64,000 bases of DNA from an uncultured Bacteroidota bacterium (GTDB lineage Bacteria; Bacteroidota; Bacteroidia; Bacteroidales; P3): positions 1-64,000 of the forward strand of contig CADALO010000003.1 of NCBI GenBank assembly GCA_902788805.1, in the 5' to 3' direction. The notes beneath the pieces were generated by a model. The model saw nothing but the letters and a program-made list of their open reading frames with translations, made no database searches and was not told the DNA's origin. This document shows, piece by piece, positions 16,476-25,577 of this stretch (positions within the stretch are counted from its first letter, which is position 1; the number at the start of each line of letters is the position of its first letter). Position numbers and translations under genes: made by a program.

Positions 16476-18008
16476 TCACTCTTGCGGGAGGGTGATGGTG
16501 AAGGTGGAGCCTTCGCCGGGGGTGCTGTCGATGGTGACGGTGCCTTGGTGGAGCTGGACGACCTGATAGACGTAGTTGAGGCCGATGCCGAAGCCTTTGA
16601 CATTGTGTACGTTTCCGGTAGATACGCGGTAGAAACGCTCAAAAATATGCTTCTGGTCTTCCTTGCTGATGCCCAGCCCGTGGTCGGTGACCGTGATGAC
16701 GGTGTTGGTGCCTTCGGTGCGTGTGGCTACCTGAATGTCAATCTTTTCGGGTGAGTACTTGATGGCGTTGTCTATCAGATTGTATACCATATTGGTGATA
16801 TGGAGTTCGTCGGCGTAGATGGTCGGCGGCTGCGCCTGTAGGTCGCACTTCAACGAGCCTCCGCGCGACTCTATGCGCAGGTGGAAATGCTTGCTGACGC
16901 TCTCTATCAGTTCGTTGATATTTAGCTCTTTGATGTTAAGCGAAAAGTTCTTGTTCGACATCTTGGCGCTTTGCAGAATGGTCTCTACGAGGACGCGCAT
17001 ACGGCGGTTTTCGTCGCTAATGATGCCGATATAGGTGCCGTTGGTGGCCGGGTCGGTGCTTATGGTAGGGTCTTGCAGCATCTCGCAGGCCAGGCTGATG
17101 GTCGCTATCGGGGTCTTGATTTCGTGGGTCATATTGTTGATGAAGTCCGACTTCATTTGGTCGAGCTTCTCTTTGCGGAAGATGGCGCGGATGGAGAGCA
17201 GGAACAACAGGAGGATGAAAATGACGAGGAACAGACTGATAACGAAGTAGATTGTCGAGTTTTCCTTTAGGAGCAGCGACGAGAGCGGGAACTGGAGCAC
17301 TACGAAATACTCGTTGGGCGACATCATACCGTTGGGGTGGAAGCGGTATTTGTAGGGCGACTCGATGAGTTTCTGCTCTTTGCCCTCGGCGTTGCAATAT
17401 AGGAAATTGTTGTTGGTATTGTCGTAGACGCCGATGTATGGGGCAATGTCGACGCCGTTGAGCATCAATTTGTCGGTAATGAGCGAGTCGAGCAACGTAA
17501 AGTTGAAAGTGTTGGAAGTCATTATGTTGTCAACCACATACTCGCTGATGTCGGTGACAAACTGATTGTAGAAGTCGGGGCTGTTGAGCAGGCGGTCGCG
17601 TGTGGCAAGCACCGAGTTGTAGGAGGCGATAGCACTGCTGTCTTCGTGCGAAACGGTGGCTCCTGGCAGCAGTATAACGCTGTCAATCATAGTGATGCCT
17701 ACACGGACAAGGGTCGTGTCGTAAAAAACCGAATAGTTTTGCTTGACGATGTCCTGCATCCGCTCGTTCAGTTCGTCGATGCGCTTGAATTTGAGCAGCT
17801 TGTAGCGGTCGTTCTGACTGATATAGTCCTCCACCTTCAATCGATTGAGCTGCTCAATCATATCGTCCATAGCGTTGTTGACGCTGATATTGAACAGGTT
17901 GTCGCTGACTTCGACTGTGCGGCGCATCTGAGTGTACTGCACGAGGAGGAGGCTTGCGGCGGCAAGGGTGAAAAGGGTGATGAGCGAAATCCAGAATACT
18001 TTTTTCAT
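16476..18008 (-). CDS. Membrane sensor histidine kinase
   Basis: 510 residues. Two membrane spans (about 5-23 and 253-272) enclose a periplasmic sensor domain of about 230 residues. The cytoplasmic kinase has the H-box NNMTHEIKTP with phospho-acceptor H295, the N-box NLIDNAIKYSP (410-420), G1 DHGLG (442-446), the F-box IFERFYR and G2 GFGIGL (472-477). All catalytic boxes are intact. No response regulator gene is next to it, so it is an orphan here; in Bacteroidales such kinases usually pair with an OmpR-type regulator. The signal is unknown. It ends close to the MNT promoter. Confidence 0.93.
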   Translation of the reverse strand: MKKVFWISLITLFTLAAASLLLVQYTQMRRTVEVSDNLFNISVNNAMDDMIEQLNRLKVEDYISQNDRYKLLKFKRIDELNERMQDIVKQNYSVFYDTTLVRVGITMIDSVILLPGATVSHEDSSAIASYNSVLATRDRLLNSPDFYNQFVTDISEYVVDNIMTSNTFNFTLLDSLITDKLMLNGVDIAPYIGVYDNTNNNFLYCNAEGKEQKLIESPYKYRFHPNGMMSPNEYFVVLQFPLSSLLLKENSTIYFVISLFLVIFILLLFLLSIRAIFRKEKLDQMKSDFINNMTHEIKTPIATISLACEMLQDPTISTDPATNGTYIGIISDENRRMRVLVETILQSAKMSNKNFSLNIKELNINELIESVSKHFHLRIESRGGSLKCDLQAQPPTIYADELHITNMVYNLIDNAIKYSPEKIDIQVATRTEGTNTVITVTDHGLGISKEDQKHIFERFYRVSTGNVHNVKGFGIGLNYVYQVVQLHQGTVTIDSTPGEGSTFTITLPQE

Positions 18009-18176
18009 ATCTTACTAACGTAGCTGCGTCTGTTTTGTTTTGGCACAGACGAAATTTTTTTTGCCTTCCGTGTCGCAGCCTTTGTTCCGCCGCGCTTCCA
18101 GCCGGCTGTTTCGCTTGCCGGCAGGCGTCACTGCGCCCCGGCAAAAACCGCCTTGCCACCGTATCTTATTCTACCC

Positions 18177-18345
18177 GACTTTTTGATAAATTCCTATCAA
18201 ACTTTACTGACGTGAACTTTGGTAAAACTTTGATAAGAGTTTGAGTAAACTTTGATAAGAATTTGGTATATGGAAATCAGTGAGTTGTGAAAGGGCGTTT
18301 TTGGTCCTTTCCGTGGCTCTTTGCAACTTTTTTAAAACCTTTGCT
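18177..18345 (+). repeat. GATAAG intergenic element, copy A
   Basis: One of four related copies in the window. It opens with a small inverted repeat (tttgataaattcctatcaaa). Two tandem units of about 21 bp follow, of the form aaactttgataagaatttgg, then tatatggaaatcag and a weak hairpin with a T-rich end. Over about 50 bp it matches copy D (57.4 kb, opposite strand) with two differences. The surrounding 18009-18725 gap also holds a GC-rich stem (gccggctgtttcgcttgccggc, near 18101-18122) but no gene. Confidence 0.85.
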
Positions 18346-18640
18346 ATGCGTTTTCAATCAGAATGTTATTTCCTTTTGTTGGCAAATTTCGGGCGATTTA
18401 TCATTTTCACCGATTCAGGGCTTGGATTTGTCCTCCGTCGGTGACGGATTGCTTGTAATCGAAGTTTGCCGAAAAACCATTTTTTGAGCCCTGAAAAAAC
18501 TTTTTTGTCACCTTTTGTTTCGGTTTGCAAGTGCAGGATGAGCTGTTTTTTCAACATTTTAAAACGTTGTTTTTTATCGGTTTAATGCTTTTTGTTGATT
18601 TTGGTGTGCATTTATTTTCTGCTGTTCCTCGAAAAGTTTG

Positions 18641-18648
18641 TATTTTTG
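18641..18648 (+). promoter_or_regulatory. -7 element of DUF1846 gene
   Basis: tatttttg matches TAnnTTTG, 77 bp before the ATG at 18726. The -33 match is weak (tctg at 19 bp). Confidence 0.45.
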
Positions 18649-18725
18649 TATCCCGTAGTTCATTAATTTATATCATCTCCTCAAGGCAGCTTTTTCGGAT
18701 GCCGAGGGGTTTAATATTTTGTTTT

Positions 18726-20192
18726 ATGAAACACGGTTTCGACAACGAGAAGTATCTCAAAATCCAATCCGAACACATCAAGGAGCGTATCTCCAAGTTT
18801 GGCGACAAGCTTTATCTTGAATTTGGCGGCAAGCTGTTCGACGATTTCCACGCCAGCCGCGTACTGCCCGGCTTCGAGCCTGACAGCAAGTTGAAAATGC
18901 TGATGCAGTTGCGCGATGACGCTGAGATTGTTATTGCTATCAGCGCGCGCGATATTGAGAAGAACAAGGTTCGTGCCGACTTGGGCATCACCTATGACGA
19001 CGATGTGCTGCGACTGCGCGACGAGTTTCAAGGCCGTGGCCTGCTGGTCAGCGCCGTTTGCATCACGCAGTATCACGGTCAACCCAGTGCGCAGGCTTTC
19101 CGCGAGCGTCTTGAACGCCTGGGAATCAGTGTGTATTATCATTATTTAATTGAGGGCTATCCAACCAATGTGGAGCTGATCTGCTCGCCCGAAGGTTTCG
19201 GTCGCAACGAGTTCATACGGACTTCGCGACCCTTGGTGGTCGTCACAGCTCCGGGACCTGGCAGCGGCAAAATGGCTGTGTGCCTCAGTCAGTTATATCA
19301 AGAGAATCGCAAGGGCGTGAAAGCTGGATATGCTAAGTTCGAGACCTTCCCGATATGGAGCATCCCGCTGAAGCATCCTGTCAATGTGGCTTACGAAGCG
19401 GCCACGGCCGACCTCAACGACGTCAATATGATTGACCCGTTCCACCTTGACGCATACGGAGTTACGACGGTCAACTATAACCGCGACATCGAGATTTTCC
19501 CGGTGCTCAACGCTATCTTTGAGGGCATCTATGGTGAGAATCCTTACAAGTCGCCCACCGATATGGGGGTCAATATGGCGGGCTTCTGCATCTGCGACGA
19601 CGAAGTGTGCTGCAAGGCGTCGAAGGACGAGATTATCCGCCGCTACTTCGCGGCTCTCTGCAAGTACGCCCAGGGACGCATTCCGGCCACCGAAGTTGAC
19701 AAGAATGCACTGCTAATGAAGCAGATGAAAATTACTACCGACTTTCGCCGCACCACAATCGCTGCTCGCGTCAGGGCCGCCGCCGAGGGTGCTCCGGCAG
19801 CCGCGATGGAGTTGGAAGATGGCACCATCATCACCGGCCATTCGAGCCCGCTGCTCGGCGCCTGCGCCGCTATGCTGCTCAACGCTACAAAGCATCTGGC
19901 ACATATCGACCACAATGTCAAGCTGATATCCCAGAATTACATTGAGCCTATACAGCATACCAAGATTGAGCTTCTGCACGGCAAGAATCCGCGACTGCAT
20001 ACCGACGAGGTGCTGTTGGCGCTGTCGATGCTGAGCCTGTCGGACGACAACTGCCGTAAGGCGCTGAACACCTTGCCGTTGCTGAAGGGCTGCCAGGTGC
20101 ATACAACGACTATGCTTGGTGAGGTGGACCTTAAGATATTCAAGAAACTCGGCGTCGATGTTACCTCCGACCCACAGCCGAAGAAGGGTTGA
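18726..20192 (+). CDS. DUF1846 domain-containing protein
   Basis: 488 residues from the ATG at 18726, close to the family's usual length. The family opening MKHGFDNEKYLKIQSEHI is exact; the open frame further upstream is AT-rich promoter DNA and is ignored. Conserved blocks include ISARDIEKNKVRADLGI, TAPGPGSGKMAVCLSQ (a P-loop-like Gly-rich segment near residue 180) and GAPAAAMELEDG. DUF1846 proteins are cytoplasmic, common in Firmicutes and Bacteroidetes, with solved structures but no settled function; an ATP- or nucleotide-dependent reaction is suggested by the P-loop-like motif. It stands next to mtnN and luxS, 36 bp apart. Confidence 0.9.
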   Translation: MKHGFDNEKYLKIQSEHIKERISKFGDKLYLEFGGKLFDDFHASRVLPGFEPDSKLKMLMQLRDDAEIVIAISARDIEKNKVRADLGITYDDDVLRLRDEFQGRGLLVSAVCITQYHGQPSAQAFRERLERLGISVYYHYLIEGYPTNVELICSPEGFGRNEFIRTSRPLVVVTAPGPGSGKMAVCLSQLYQENRKGVKAGYAKFETFPIWSIPLKHPVNVAYEAATADLNDVNMIDPFHLDAYGVTTVNYNRDIEIFPVLNAIFEGIYGENPYKSPTDMGVNMAGFCICDDEVCCKASKDEIIRRYFAALCKYAQGRIPATEVDKNALLMKQMKITTDFRRTTIAARVRAAAEGAPAAAMELEDGTIITGHSSPLLGACAAMLLNATKHLAHIDHNVKLISQNYIEPIQHTKIELLHGKNPRLHTDEVLLALSMLSLSDDNCRKALNTLPLLKGCQVHTTTMLGEVDLKIFKKLGVDVTSDPQPKKG

Positions 20193-20228
20193 TCACTCTT
20201 TTTATTATAACGTATAAACCTTTATATA

Positions 20229-20894
20229 ATGAAGATTGGACTTATTGTTGCAATGGACATCGAGTACAACAAGATGCTTGATGCGCTCGGTGGCAAAGCA
20301 GGCCGCTTGGGAAACAACGAAATCATTCTGTGGAAGTGCGGAATAGGCAAGGTGAATGCTGCTGTCGGCACTATGCGACTTGTGCAGGAACATCACCCTG
20401 ACGCGATTATAAGCACTGGTTTGGCCGGTGGCATAGACGTGCAGATGCAGGTGATGGATGTGCTGGCTGCCGAGCAATGCGTGTACCACGATGTCGATTG
20501 TGGCGTGAGCCTTGATTGCGTTATTGGTCAGGTCCAGGGCCTGCCGGCTCGCTTTGATGCCGACAAGCGCCTTCTTGACCATACGCTCAACGTGCGGCTC
20601 GCTTCGAGTGAACGTCTGGTTAGAGGTCTGATATGCACTGGCGACCAGTTCATTACCGACCGCGAACGGCAGAATGCCATAAAACGGAATTTCCCAGACG
20701 GAATGGCTTGCGATATGGAGAGCGCCGCCATTGCTCAGACGTGCTATTTGCTTGGTTTGCCGTTTCTTAGCCTGCGCATAATCAGCGATACTCCGGGCCG
20801 CACCGACGACCACCATCAGCAGTGGGAGGACTTCTTGACCTCTATGTGCGACCGCTCTTTTCGCTTCGTCAAGCAATATCTCGAAACCCTATAG
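20229..20894 (+). CDS. mtnN: 5'-methylthioadenosine/SAH nucleosidase
   Basis: 221 residues. This enzyme (Pfs/MTAN) removes adenine from S-adenosylhomocysteine and methylthioadenosine. Family features visible are GLIVAMDIEYNKM at the start, STGLAGGI, ACDMESAAIAQ (the substrate-binding Met-Glu) and IISDTPGRTDD with the catalytic Asp. It lies 36 bp upstream of luxS, which takes its product S-ribosylhomocysteine further. Together they form the activated-methyl recycling and AI-2 pathway. The gene is somewhat shorter at the N-terminus than E. coli Pfs (232 residues). Confidence 0.93.
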   Translation: MKIGLIVAMDIEYNKMLDALGGKAGRLGNNEIILWKCGIGKVNAAVGTMRLVQEHHPDAIISTGLAGGIDVQMQVMDVLAAEQCVYHDVDCGVSLDCVIGQVQGLPARFDADKRLLDHTLNVRLASSERLVRGLICTGDQFITDRERQNAIKRNFPDGMACDMESAAIAQTCYLLGLPFLSLRIISDTPGRTDDHHQQWEDFLTSMCDRSFRFVKQYLETL

Positions 20895-20895
20895 T

Positions 20896-20929
20896 CTTTA
20901 ACCTATAACCTTTAAACTTTAACCTTTAT
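20896..20929 (+). repeat. Short C/T-rich AACCTTTAAAC tract
   Basis: A short run of ctttaacct/ataacc/tttaaac units filling the mtnN-luxS gap. It belongs to the same loose class as the tracts before radA, atoE and sdhB. Confidence 0.5.
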
Positions 20930-20930
20930 A

Positions 20931-21425
20931 ATGGAAGTCATTCAAAGCTTTACAATCGACCATACCCACCTGAAACCGGGCATATATGTCTCGCGTATCG
21001 ACAAAGGGTTCACCACTTTCGACCTGCGAATCACCGAACCCAATCGCGAACCTGCCGTAGCGCCTTCGGCGATGCACAGTATGGAGCACCTTATGGCGAC
21101 GTGGTTCCGCAACTCCCCAGCCAAGGAGGATGTGGTTTATGTCGGTCCAATGGGTTGTATGACAGGTATGTATGTTATTATGACTGGCAATTATTCTGTC
21201 GAAGATATGCGCTCGCTGACAATTGAGTGCCTTGAGTGGATTTTGACTCAGACGGAAGTGCCTGCAACAACTCCCGAGACCTGTGGCAACTGCCTGCTTC
21301 ACGACCTGCCTATGTGCAAGTGGGAGTCGGAACGCTATTTGCGCAGACTGAAGACTGATTTCCACAGCGAGTATACCAAGCTTCAGGTCACATTGGCCGA
21401 TGGCAAGGTGTTTGCCGACGCCTGA
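20931..21425 (+). CDS. luxS: S-ribosylhomocysteine lyase LuxS
   Basis: 164 residues. It splits S-ribosylhomocysteine into homocysteine and DPD, the precursor of autoinducer 2. The metal site HxxEH is present as HSMEH (H49, E52, H53) with the third ligand C118 in TCGN. The catalytic Cys is C76 (PMGCMTGMY). All are intact. It is paired with mtnN upstream, as expected for a working pathway. Confidence 0.96.
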   Translation: MEVIQSFTIDHTHLKPGIYVSRIDKGFTTFDLRITEPNREPAVAPSAMHSMEHLMATWFRNSPAKEDVVYVGPMGCMTGMYVIMTGNYSVEDMRSLTIECLEWILTQTEVPATTPETCGNCLLHDLPMCKWESERYLRRLKTDFHSEYTKLQVTLADGKVFADA

Positions 21426-21502
21426 TGCGGTGAAAAATTTTTTCATCCATAGCAAAATAATTTGCCGCCGCATCCGTTAAAGGTGTGCTTTTTTGAGGCA
21501 AT

Positions 21503-21576
21503 GGCCCCGTAGTTCAGCTGAATAGAACGTCGGATTCCGGTTCCGAAAGTCGTGGGTTTGAATCCCGCCGGGGTCA
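21503..21576 (+). tRNA. tRNA-Arg (CCG)
   Basis: A 74-nt cloverleaf. The acceptor stem ggccccg pairs with cggggtc, with one G-U pair. The anticodon stem tcgga/tccga encloses the 7-nt loop ttccggt, giving anticodon CCG. The T arm is cgtgggtttgaatcccgcc. CCA is not encoded. Only 11 bp separate it from the next start codon, so tRNA processing would create the 5' end of that message. Confidence 0.93.
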
Positions 21577-21587
21577 CAAAAGTGACT

Positions 21588-22493
21588 ATGAAACAGTTTT
21601 TTGAAAATACAAAACCTGGAGGACAATTGTTGGCATTAGGGCTGATTTTTGTCCTCTTTTTTATATTGTCGACCGGTTTTTCGGTTGTTGCCGGTTTTGT
21701 GTCTGGCGGTGTCGGCTTGAAGATGGTGACGCTCGTTGTCACGCAACTCGTTTCGTTCGCGGGAACTGCGTTGTTTTTCGCATATCTGTTTTATGGCAAT
21801 CCGCTGCGCCATCTGGGTATGCCCGTGGTAAAGGGTATGGCTGGCAAAATCGTTGCTGCTAGCCTGATTCTCGTATGCCTCCTGCCTATGTCGGACTGGC
21901 TTGCCCGTTTGAACGACGCGTGGCATCTGCCGCAAAGCCTCGCTGCGCTTGAGGAGAAGATGCGTTCGATGGGAGAAGCCACCCAAGCGGAGCTTGAAGT
22001 GTATCTTGGCCGGACGGATATCGGTGCGTTGATAGTCAATCTGCTTGTCTTTGCCTTTGTGCCGGCGGTGTGTGAAGAGATGGTGTTCCGAGGCGCTTTG
22101 CAGCGGCTCTTCTGCCGTATGCTGCCAAATCCCCACGCTGCAATATGGCTTACGGCAGCGGTATTCTCGCTGTTCCACGGCGAGATCTTTGCGTTTCTGC
22201 CTCGGTTCGTGCTGGGTGCCGCGTTGGGCTACCTGTTTTATTACGGCGGCTCGTTGTGGATAAACGCCACGGCTCATTTCTTGAATAATGCCCTTGCAAT
22301 AATACTCCTCTTCCTTGGCAACAGAGGAATCGTGGATATGCAGCTCACAGATTCGCTGAATGCGCCTTGGTACCTGGCTGTCATAGGCCTGGCCATCGCG
22401 GTGACGATATTCGTATTCGCTTTTCTACGGCAAAAAAATGAAAAAGATTCTACTCCAGCCGACAATAATATGTCGCTGGACGATGGGCAATAA
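21588..22493 (+). CDS. CPBP family intramembrane metalloprotease
   Basis: 301 residues from the ATG at 21588; the frame open before it lies inside the tRNA. There are about seven to eight membrane spans. The CPBP (Abi, CAAX-protease/bacteriocin-processing) motifs are all present: EEMVFR (E163, E164, R168), FSLFHG (H197) and HFLNN (H230, N233/N234). Substrates are unknown; relatives act in bacteriocin self-immunity or prenyl-protein processing. No bacteriocin gene is nearby. It follows tRNA-Arg by 11 bp and probably shares its transcript. Confidence 0.9.
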   Translation: MKQFFENTKPGGQLLALGLIFVLFFILSTGFSVVAGFVSGGVGLKMVTLVVTQLVSFAGTALFFAYLFYGNPLRHLGMPVVKGMAGKIVAASLILVCLLPMSDWLARLNDAWHLPQSLAALEEKMRSMGEATQAELEVYLGRTDIGALIVNLLVFAFVPAVCEEMVFRGALQRLFCRMLPNPHAAIWLTAAVFSLFHGEIFAFLPRFVLGAALGYLFYYGGSLWINATAHFLNNALAIILLFLGNRGIVDMQLTDSLNAPWYLAVIGLAIAVTIFVFAFLRQKNEKDSTPADNNMSLDDGQ

Positions 22494-22612
22494 TAAAAAG
22501 ATTACAATCTTGTTTGTGGTGTAAAGTTTTGAAAATAAGCGCAGTGGCTCTGAATGTGTCATTTCTTTGGCAGAAAAATGCAAAAAAAGTATTCTGTTTT
22601 TAAATTTTTTAG

Positions 22613-22620
22613 TACTTTTG
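22613..22620 (+). promoter_or_regulatory. -7 element of HU gene
   Basis: tacttttg matches TAnnTTTG, 43 bp before the HU start codon. Confidence 0.5.
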
Positions 22621-22662
22621 CAGTCTCCAATTTTGACAGAAAAAGATAAAATTATTACAGAT

Positions 22663-22947
22663 ATGACTAAGGCAGAAGTAGTTAACAAGATTGCCCACAA
22701 AACGGGCATTGAGAAAATTGCTATTATGACCATCGTTGAGGAGTTTATGAACACTGTCAAGGGTTCGCTCACTGATGGAGAAAATGTGTATTTGCGTGGC
22801 TTCGGCAGCTTCATCGTCCGTAAGAGAGCTGAGAAGACTGGCCGTAACATCTCGAAGAACACCACGGTTATCATTCCGGCACATAACATCCCGGCTTTCA
22901 AGCCCGCCAAGTCTTTTATGGCTGAAGTGAAAAACAACACGAAATAA
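22663..22947 (+). CDS. HU family DNA-binding protein
   Basis: 94 residues from the ATG at 22663; an upstream in-frame start would translate the promoter. It is a compact HU/IHF protein. It has an N-terminal helical body (MTKAEVVNKIAHKTGI), the GFGSF turn (GFGSFIVRKRAEKTGRN) leading into the DNA-binding arm, and the conserved PAHNIPAFKPAKSF end. It acts as a homodimeric nucleoid protein that bends DNA. It is followed 24 bp later by the tiny bS22-like ribosomal gene, probably in one transcript. Confidence 0.94.
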   Translation: MTKAEVVNKIAHKTGIEKIAIMTIVEEFMNTVKGSLTDGENVYLRGFGSFIVRKRAEKTGRNISKNTTVIIPAHNIPAFKPAKSFMAEVKNNTK

Positions 22948-22971
22948 ATTAATCCTAAATATTTTACAATT

Positions 22972-23061
22972 ATGCCAAACGGTAAGAAACACAAGAGACA
23001 TAAAATGTCAACGCACAAACGCAAAAAACGTTTGCGCAAGAACAGACATAAGAAGAAATAA
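22972..23061 (+). CDS. bS22-like AURKAIP1/COX24 domain protein
   Basis: 29 residues, nearly all Lys, Arg and His (MPNGKKHKRHKMSTHK then RKKRLRKNRHKKK). It matches the small AURKAIP1/COX24-domain family found across Bacteroidetes, which corresponds to the mycobacterial small-subunit protein bS22 and mitochondrial mS38. Such proteins bind 16S rRNA near the decoding centre. It is easily missed because of its size. It sits between HU and the RNase G terminator, a neighbourhood I recall as conserved in the phylum. Confidence 0.88.
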   Translation: MPNGKKHKRHKMSTHKRKKRLRKNRHKKK

Positions 23062-23106
23062 GGTTTAGTACCGATATTCTTCTTACGACTTCTAACAGTA
23101 TCTAAA

Positions 23107-23155
23107 ACAAATTACACGACGCCTGTCAAGGGGTTGTTGTGTAATTTGTTTTTTT
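23107..23155 (+). terminator. Terminator after HU/bS22 operon
   Basis: Stem acaaattacac/gtgtaatttgt with a 21-nt loop, directly followed by a T run (ttttttt). Confidence 0.8.
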
Positions 23156-23197
23156 AATTAAATATTATGCTTATAGCGACAAATGTTTTTATAAATA

Positions 23198-24748
23198 ATG
23201 GACAATGAACTGATTATTTCAGCGGCGGCAGACGAAGTGCAGATTGCTTTGCTGGAAGACAAGCAGCTTGTGGAGCTTCACAAGGAGAAGAAGAGCAGCC
23301 ACTTCGCCGTGGGAGATGTTGTGTTGGGAAAGGTTCGGAAGATAATGCCAGGCTTGAATGCAGCGTTCATCGACATCAACGACGAGAAGGACGGCTTTAT
23401 GCATTACCTCGACCTGGGTACATCGTACCGGTCGTTCGAGAAGTACCTACGTCTTGCGATGAACGGCGATGCTGGAGTCAGAACGCTGAAAGACTTTAAC
23501 ATAGAACCCACGCTCGAGAAGAACGGAAATTTCTCGAACGTCCTTAAGGTGGGCCAGTATCTGCTGACCCAAATAGAGAAAGAGCCAATATCCACAAAAG
23601 GTCCCAAACTGTCGGGCGACGTGTCGTTTGCGGGTCGTTACCTTGTGCTTGTGCCGTTCTCGAACAAGATTTCCATATCACAGAAAATAAAGAAGAACGA
23701 AGAGCGCAACCGCTTGCGCAGACTTATCCAAAGCATCCGTCCCGAGAACTTCGGACTGATAGTCCGCACCGTGGCCGAAGGCAAGTCGGTAGCTGAACTG
23801 GACGGCGACCTGCGTATGCTGATGGACAAGTGGGACAAGATGACTCAGAAACTGAAGCGTGTCAATACTCCACAAGTCGTTGCGTCAGAGCTTGGTACGA
23901 CATCGGCATTGCTCCGTGACGTGCTGACCGACGATTTCAATACAATCTACTGCGACAATGAAGATGTGTGTGCCGAACTGCGTGACTATCTGCAGACTAT
24001 AGCCCCCGACAAGGTGGACATAGTGAAGCATTATAAGCTCGCCACCCCTATATTCGAGCAGTTTGGTGTGCAGCGAGAAATACGCAGGGCCTTTGGTAAA
24101 ATAGTAACCATACGTTCGGGTATCTATCTTTACATTGAACACACTGAGGCAATGCACGTTATAGACGTGAATAGCGGCAATCACATAAAGGCTGGTACCG
24201 GCCAGGAAGACACCGCGTTGCAGGTCAATATCGAGTCGGCCAAAGAGATAGCCCGTCAGTTGCGCCTGCGCGATATGGGCGGCATTGTGATAATAGACTT
24301 TGTCGATATGGCAAAGGCCGAGAACCGGCGCGAGCTGTTTGACGTTATGACAGCGGAAATGAAACGCGACAAGGCGCGTCATACAATACTGCCGCTCAGC
24401 AAGTTCGGCTTGATGCAGATAACCCGTCAGCGTGTGCGTCCAGCCATAGAGGTCGATGTGCAAGAGAAGTGCCCATTCTGCGACGGAACCGGTACAATCA
24501 AGTCGAGCCTGACGGTAGTCGACGAAATAGAGTCGAACATTCGCTACCTCAACGTCTCTCAAGGCGAGCGATGCATAACGATAGCAACCCATCCCTACAT
24601 ACAAGCGTACTTGACGCAAGGCTTCAAGTCGTTGCGTCGCCAGTGGCAGCGGAAGTATAAAATGCGGCTGAAAATCAAACCGATGGAAAGTTACAACCTG
24701 CTTGAATTCAAGTTCCTGAACAAGTCAGGCGAAGAGATTTCGATGTGA
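23198..24748 (+). CDS. rng: Ribonuclease E/G family (RNase G)
   Basis: 516 residues, the RNase G size. An N-terminal S1-like RNA-binding domain (about 36-125) precedes the catalytic part. The catalytic part has GIYLYIEHTEAMHVIDVNSG and IIDFVDMAKAENR, whose aspartates bind the catalytic Mg ion. The zinc-link CPFCDGTGTI lies near residue 425. It cuts single-stranded A/U-rich RNA and matures 16S rRNA 5' ends. There is no long C-terminal scaffold as in RNase E. Confidence 0.95.
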   Translation: MDNELIISAAADEVQIALLEDKQLVELHKEKKSSHFAVGDVVLGKVRKIMPGLNAAFIDINDEKDGFMHYLDLGTSYRSFEKYLRLAMNGDAGVRTLKDFNIEPTLEKNGNFSNVLKVGQYLLTQIEKEPISTKGPKLSGDVSFAGRYLVLVPFSNKISISQKIKKNEERNRLRRLIQSIRPENFGLIVRTVAEGKSVAELDGDLRMLMDKWDKMTQKLKRVNTPQVVASELGTTSALLRDVLTDDFNTIYCDNEDVCAELRDYLQTIAPDKVDIVKHYKLATPIFEQFGVQREIRRAFGKIVTIRSGIYLYIEHTEAMHVIDVNSGNHIKAGTGQEDTALQVNIESAKEIARQLRLRDMGGIVIIDFVDMAKAENRRELFDVMTAEMKRDKARHTILPLSKFGLMQITRQRVRPAIEVDVQEKCPFCDGTGTIKSSLTVVDEIESNIRYLNVSQGERCITIATHPYIQAYLTQGFKSLRRQWQRKYKMRLKIKPMESYNLLEFKFLNKSGEEISM

Positions 24749-24770
24749 CGAAAATGCAAAAAATATCGCC

Positions 24771-24805
24771 AAAGGCGCTCTGTGACACAATAAAGGGCGC
24801 CTTTT
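24771..24805 (+). terminator. Terminator after rng
   Basis: Stem aaaggcgc/gcgccttt with an 18-nt loop, followed by a short T run. Confidence 0.65.
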
Positions 24806-24821
24806 GACGTAAATATAGGCG

Positions 24822-25577
24822 ATGAAATACAGAATAATACGATATTTTGCCGTGCTGTTGTCGCTGTTTCCGGCTGTGCTGAACGCCCAGAGCGGTATCG
24901 ATGTGTCGCGTTTCCAGGACAGCATCAACTGGAGCAAAGTGGCTAAAAACAGCAAGATAGAGTTTGTCTACATCAAGGCCACCGAGGGGTCGAGCATAAA
25001 AGACCCGATGTACAAATATAACGTCAAAAAAGCCCGCGAGGCAGGACTGCTCGTCGGCAGCTACCACGTCTACAGCAGCCGCACCACGGCCTATCAGCAG
25101 TTTGCCAATTTCAAGAAAGTGGTCGATAAGAAAAAGCAAGACCTCGTGCCGGTGCTCGACATAGAGGCGATGCACTGCAACAAGCTGAATATGCAGCGAG
25201 TAGACAAGCTGCTCGAGCTGATGGAAAAGGAATATGGAGCCAAGCCGATGATATACACCAGCGAAAAGCTCTATAAGACCCATTTTGCAATCAAGAAATA
25301 CAAGAAATACCACTATTTCATAGCCAATTACAAGCGTGAGCCATCGATGGCCTACACCGTTTGGCAGTACACGCAGCGCGGCAAACAGAAAGGCATAGCG
25401 GGCTTTGTCGACTTCTCGAAGTTCCACAAAAAATACTCGGTCGAGAATATAAAGATAAAGAAAAAGGAGCAGGCTGCGGCCCAGCCCGAGAAGCCTCAGG
25501 AGGCGAAACCCGCTGCAGCAGCCAAACCACAGGATGTCAAGCCGGCCGCTGCTGCCCAGCCCGAGAAGGCCAAATAG
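24822..25577 (+). CDS. GH25 lysozyme-like muramidase
   Basis: 251 residues. A signal peptide (about 1-22, ending LNAQ) is followed by a GH25 barrel. It has GIDVSRFQ (D27), YIKATEG (E55) and the acidic VLDIEAM pair (D113, E115), which are the catalytic carboxylates of this family. The last 35 or so residues are a low-complexity Ala/Pro/Lys tail of repeated QPEKPQEAKPAAAAKPQ type, probably a flexible or wall-associating linker. The enzyme cuts peptidoglycan glycan strands in the periplasm or outside the cell. It is separated from the kam operon by a 515-bp gap holding the second palindromic array. Confidence 0.88.
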   Translation: MKYRIIRYFAVLLSLFPAVLNAQSGIDVSRFQDSINWSKVAKNSKIEFVYIKATEGSSIKDPMYKYNVKKAREAGLLVGSYHVYSSRTTAYQQFANFKKVVDKKKQDLVPVLDIEAMHCNKLNMQRVDKLLELMEKEYGAKPMIYTSEKLYKTHFAIKKYKKYHYFIANYKREPSMAYTVWQYTQRGKQKGIAGFVDFSKFHKKYSVENIKIKKKEQAAAQPEKPQEAKPAAAAKPQDVKPAAAAQPEKAK

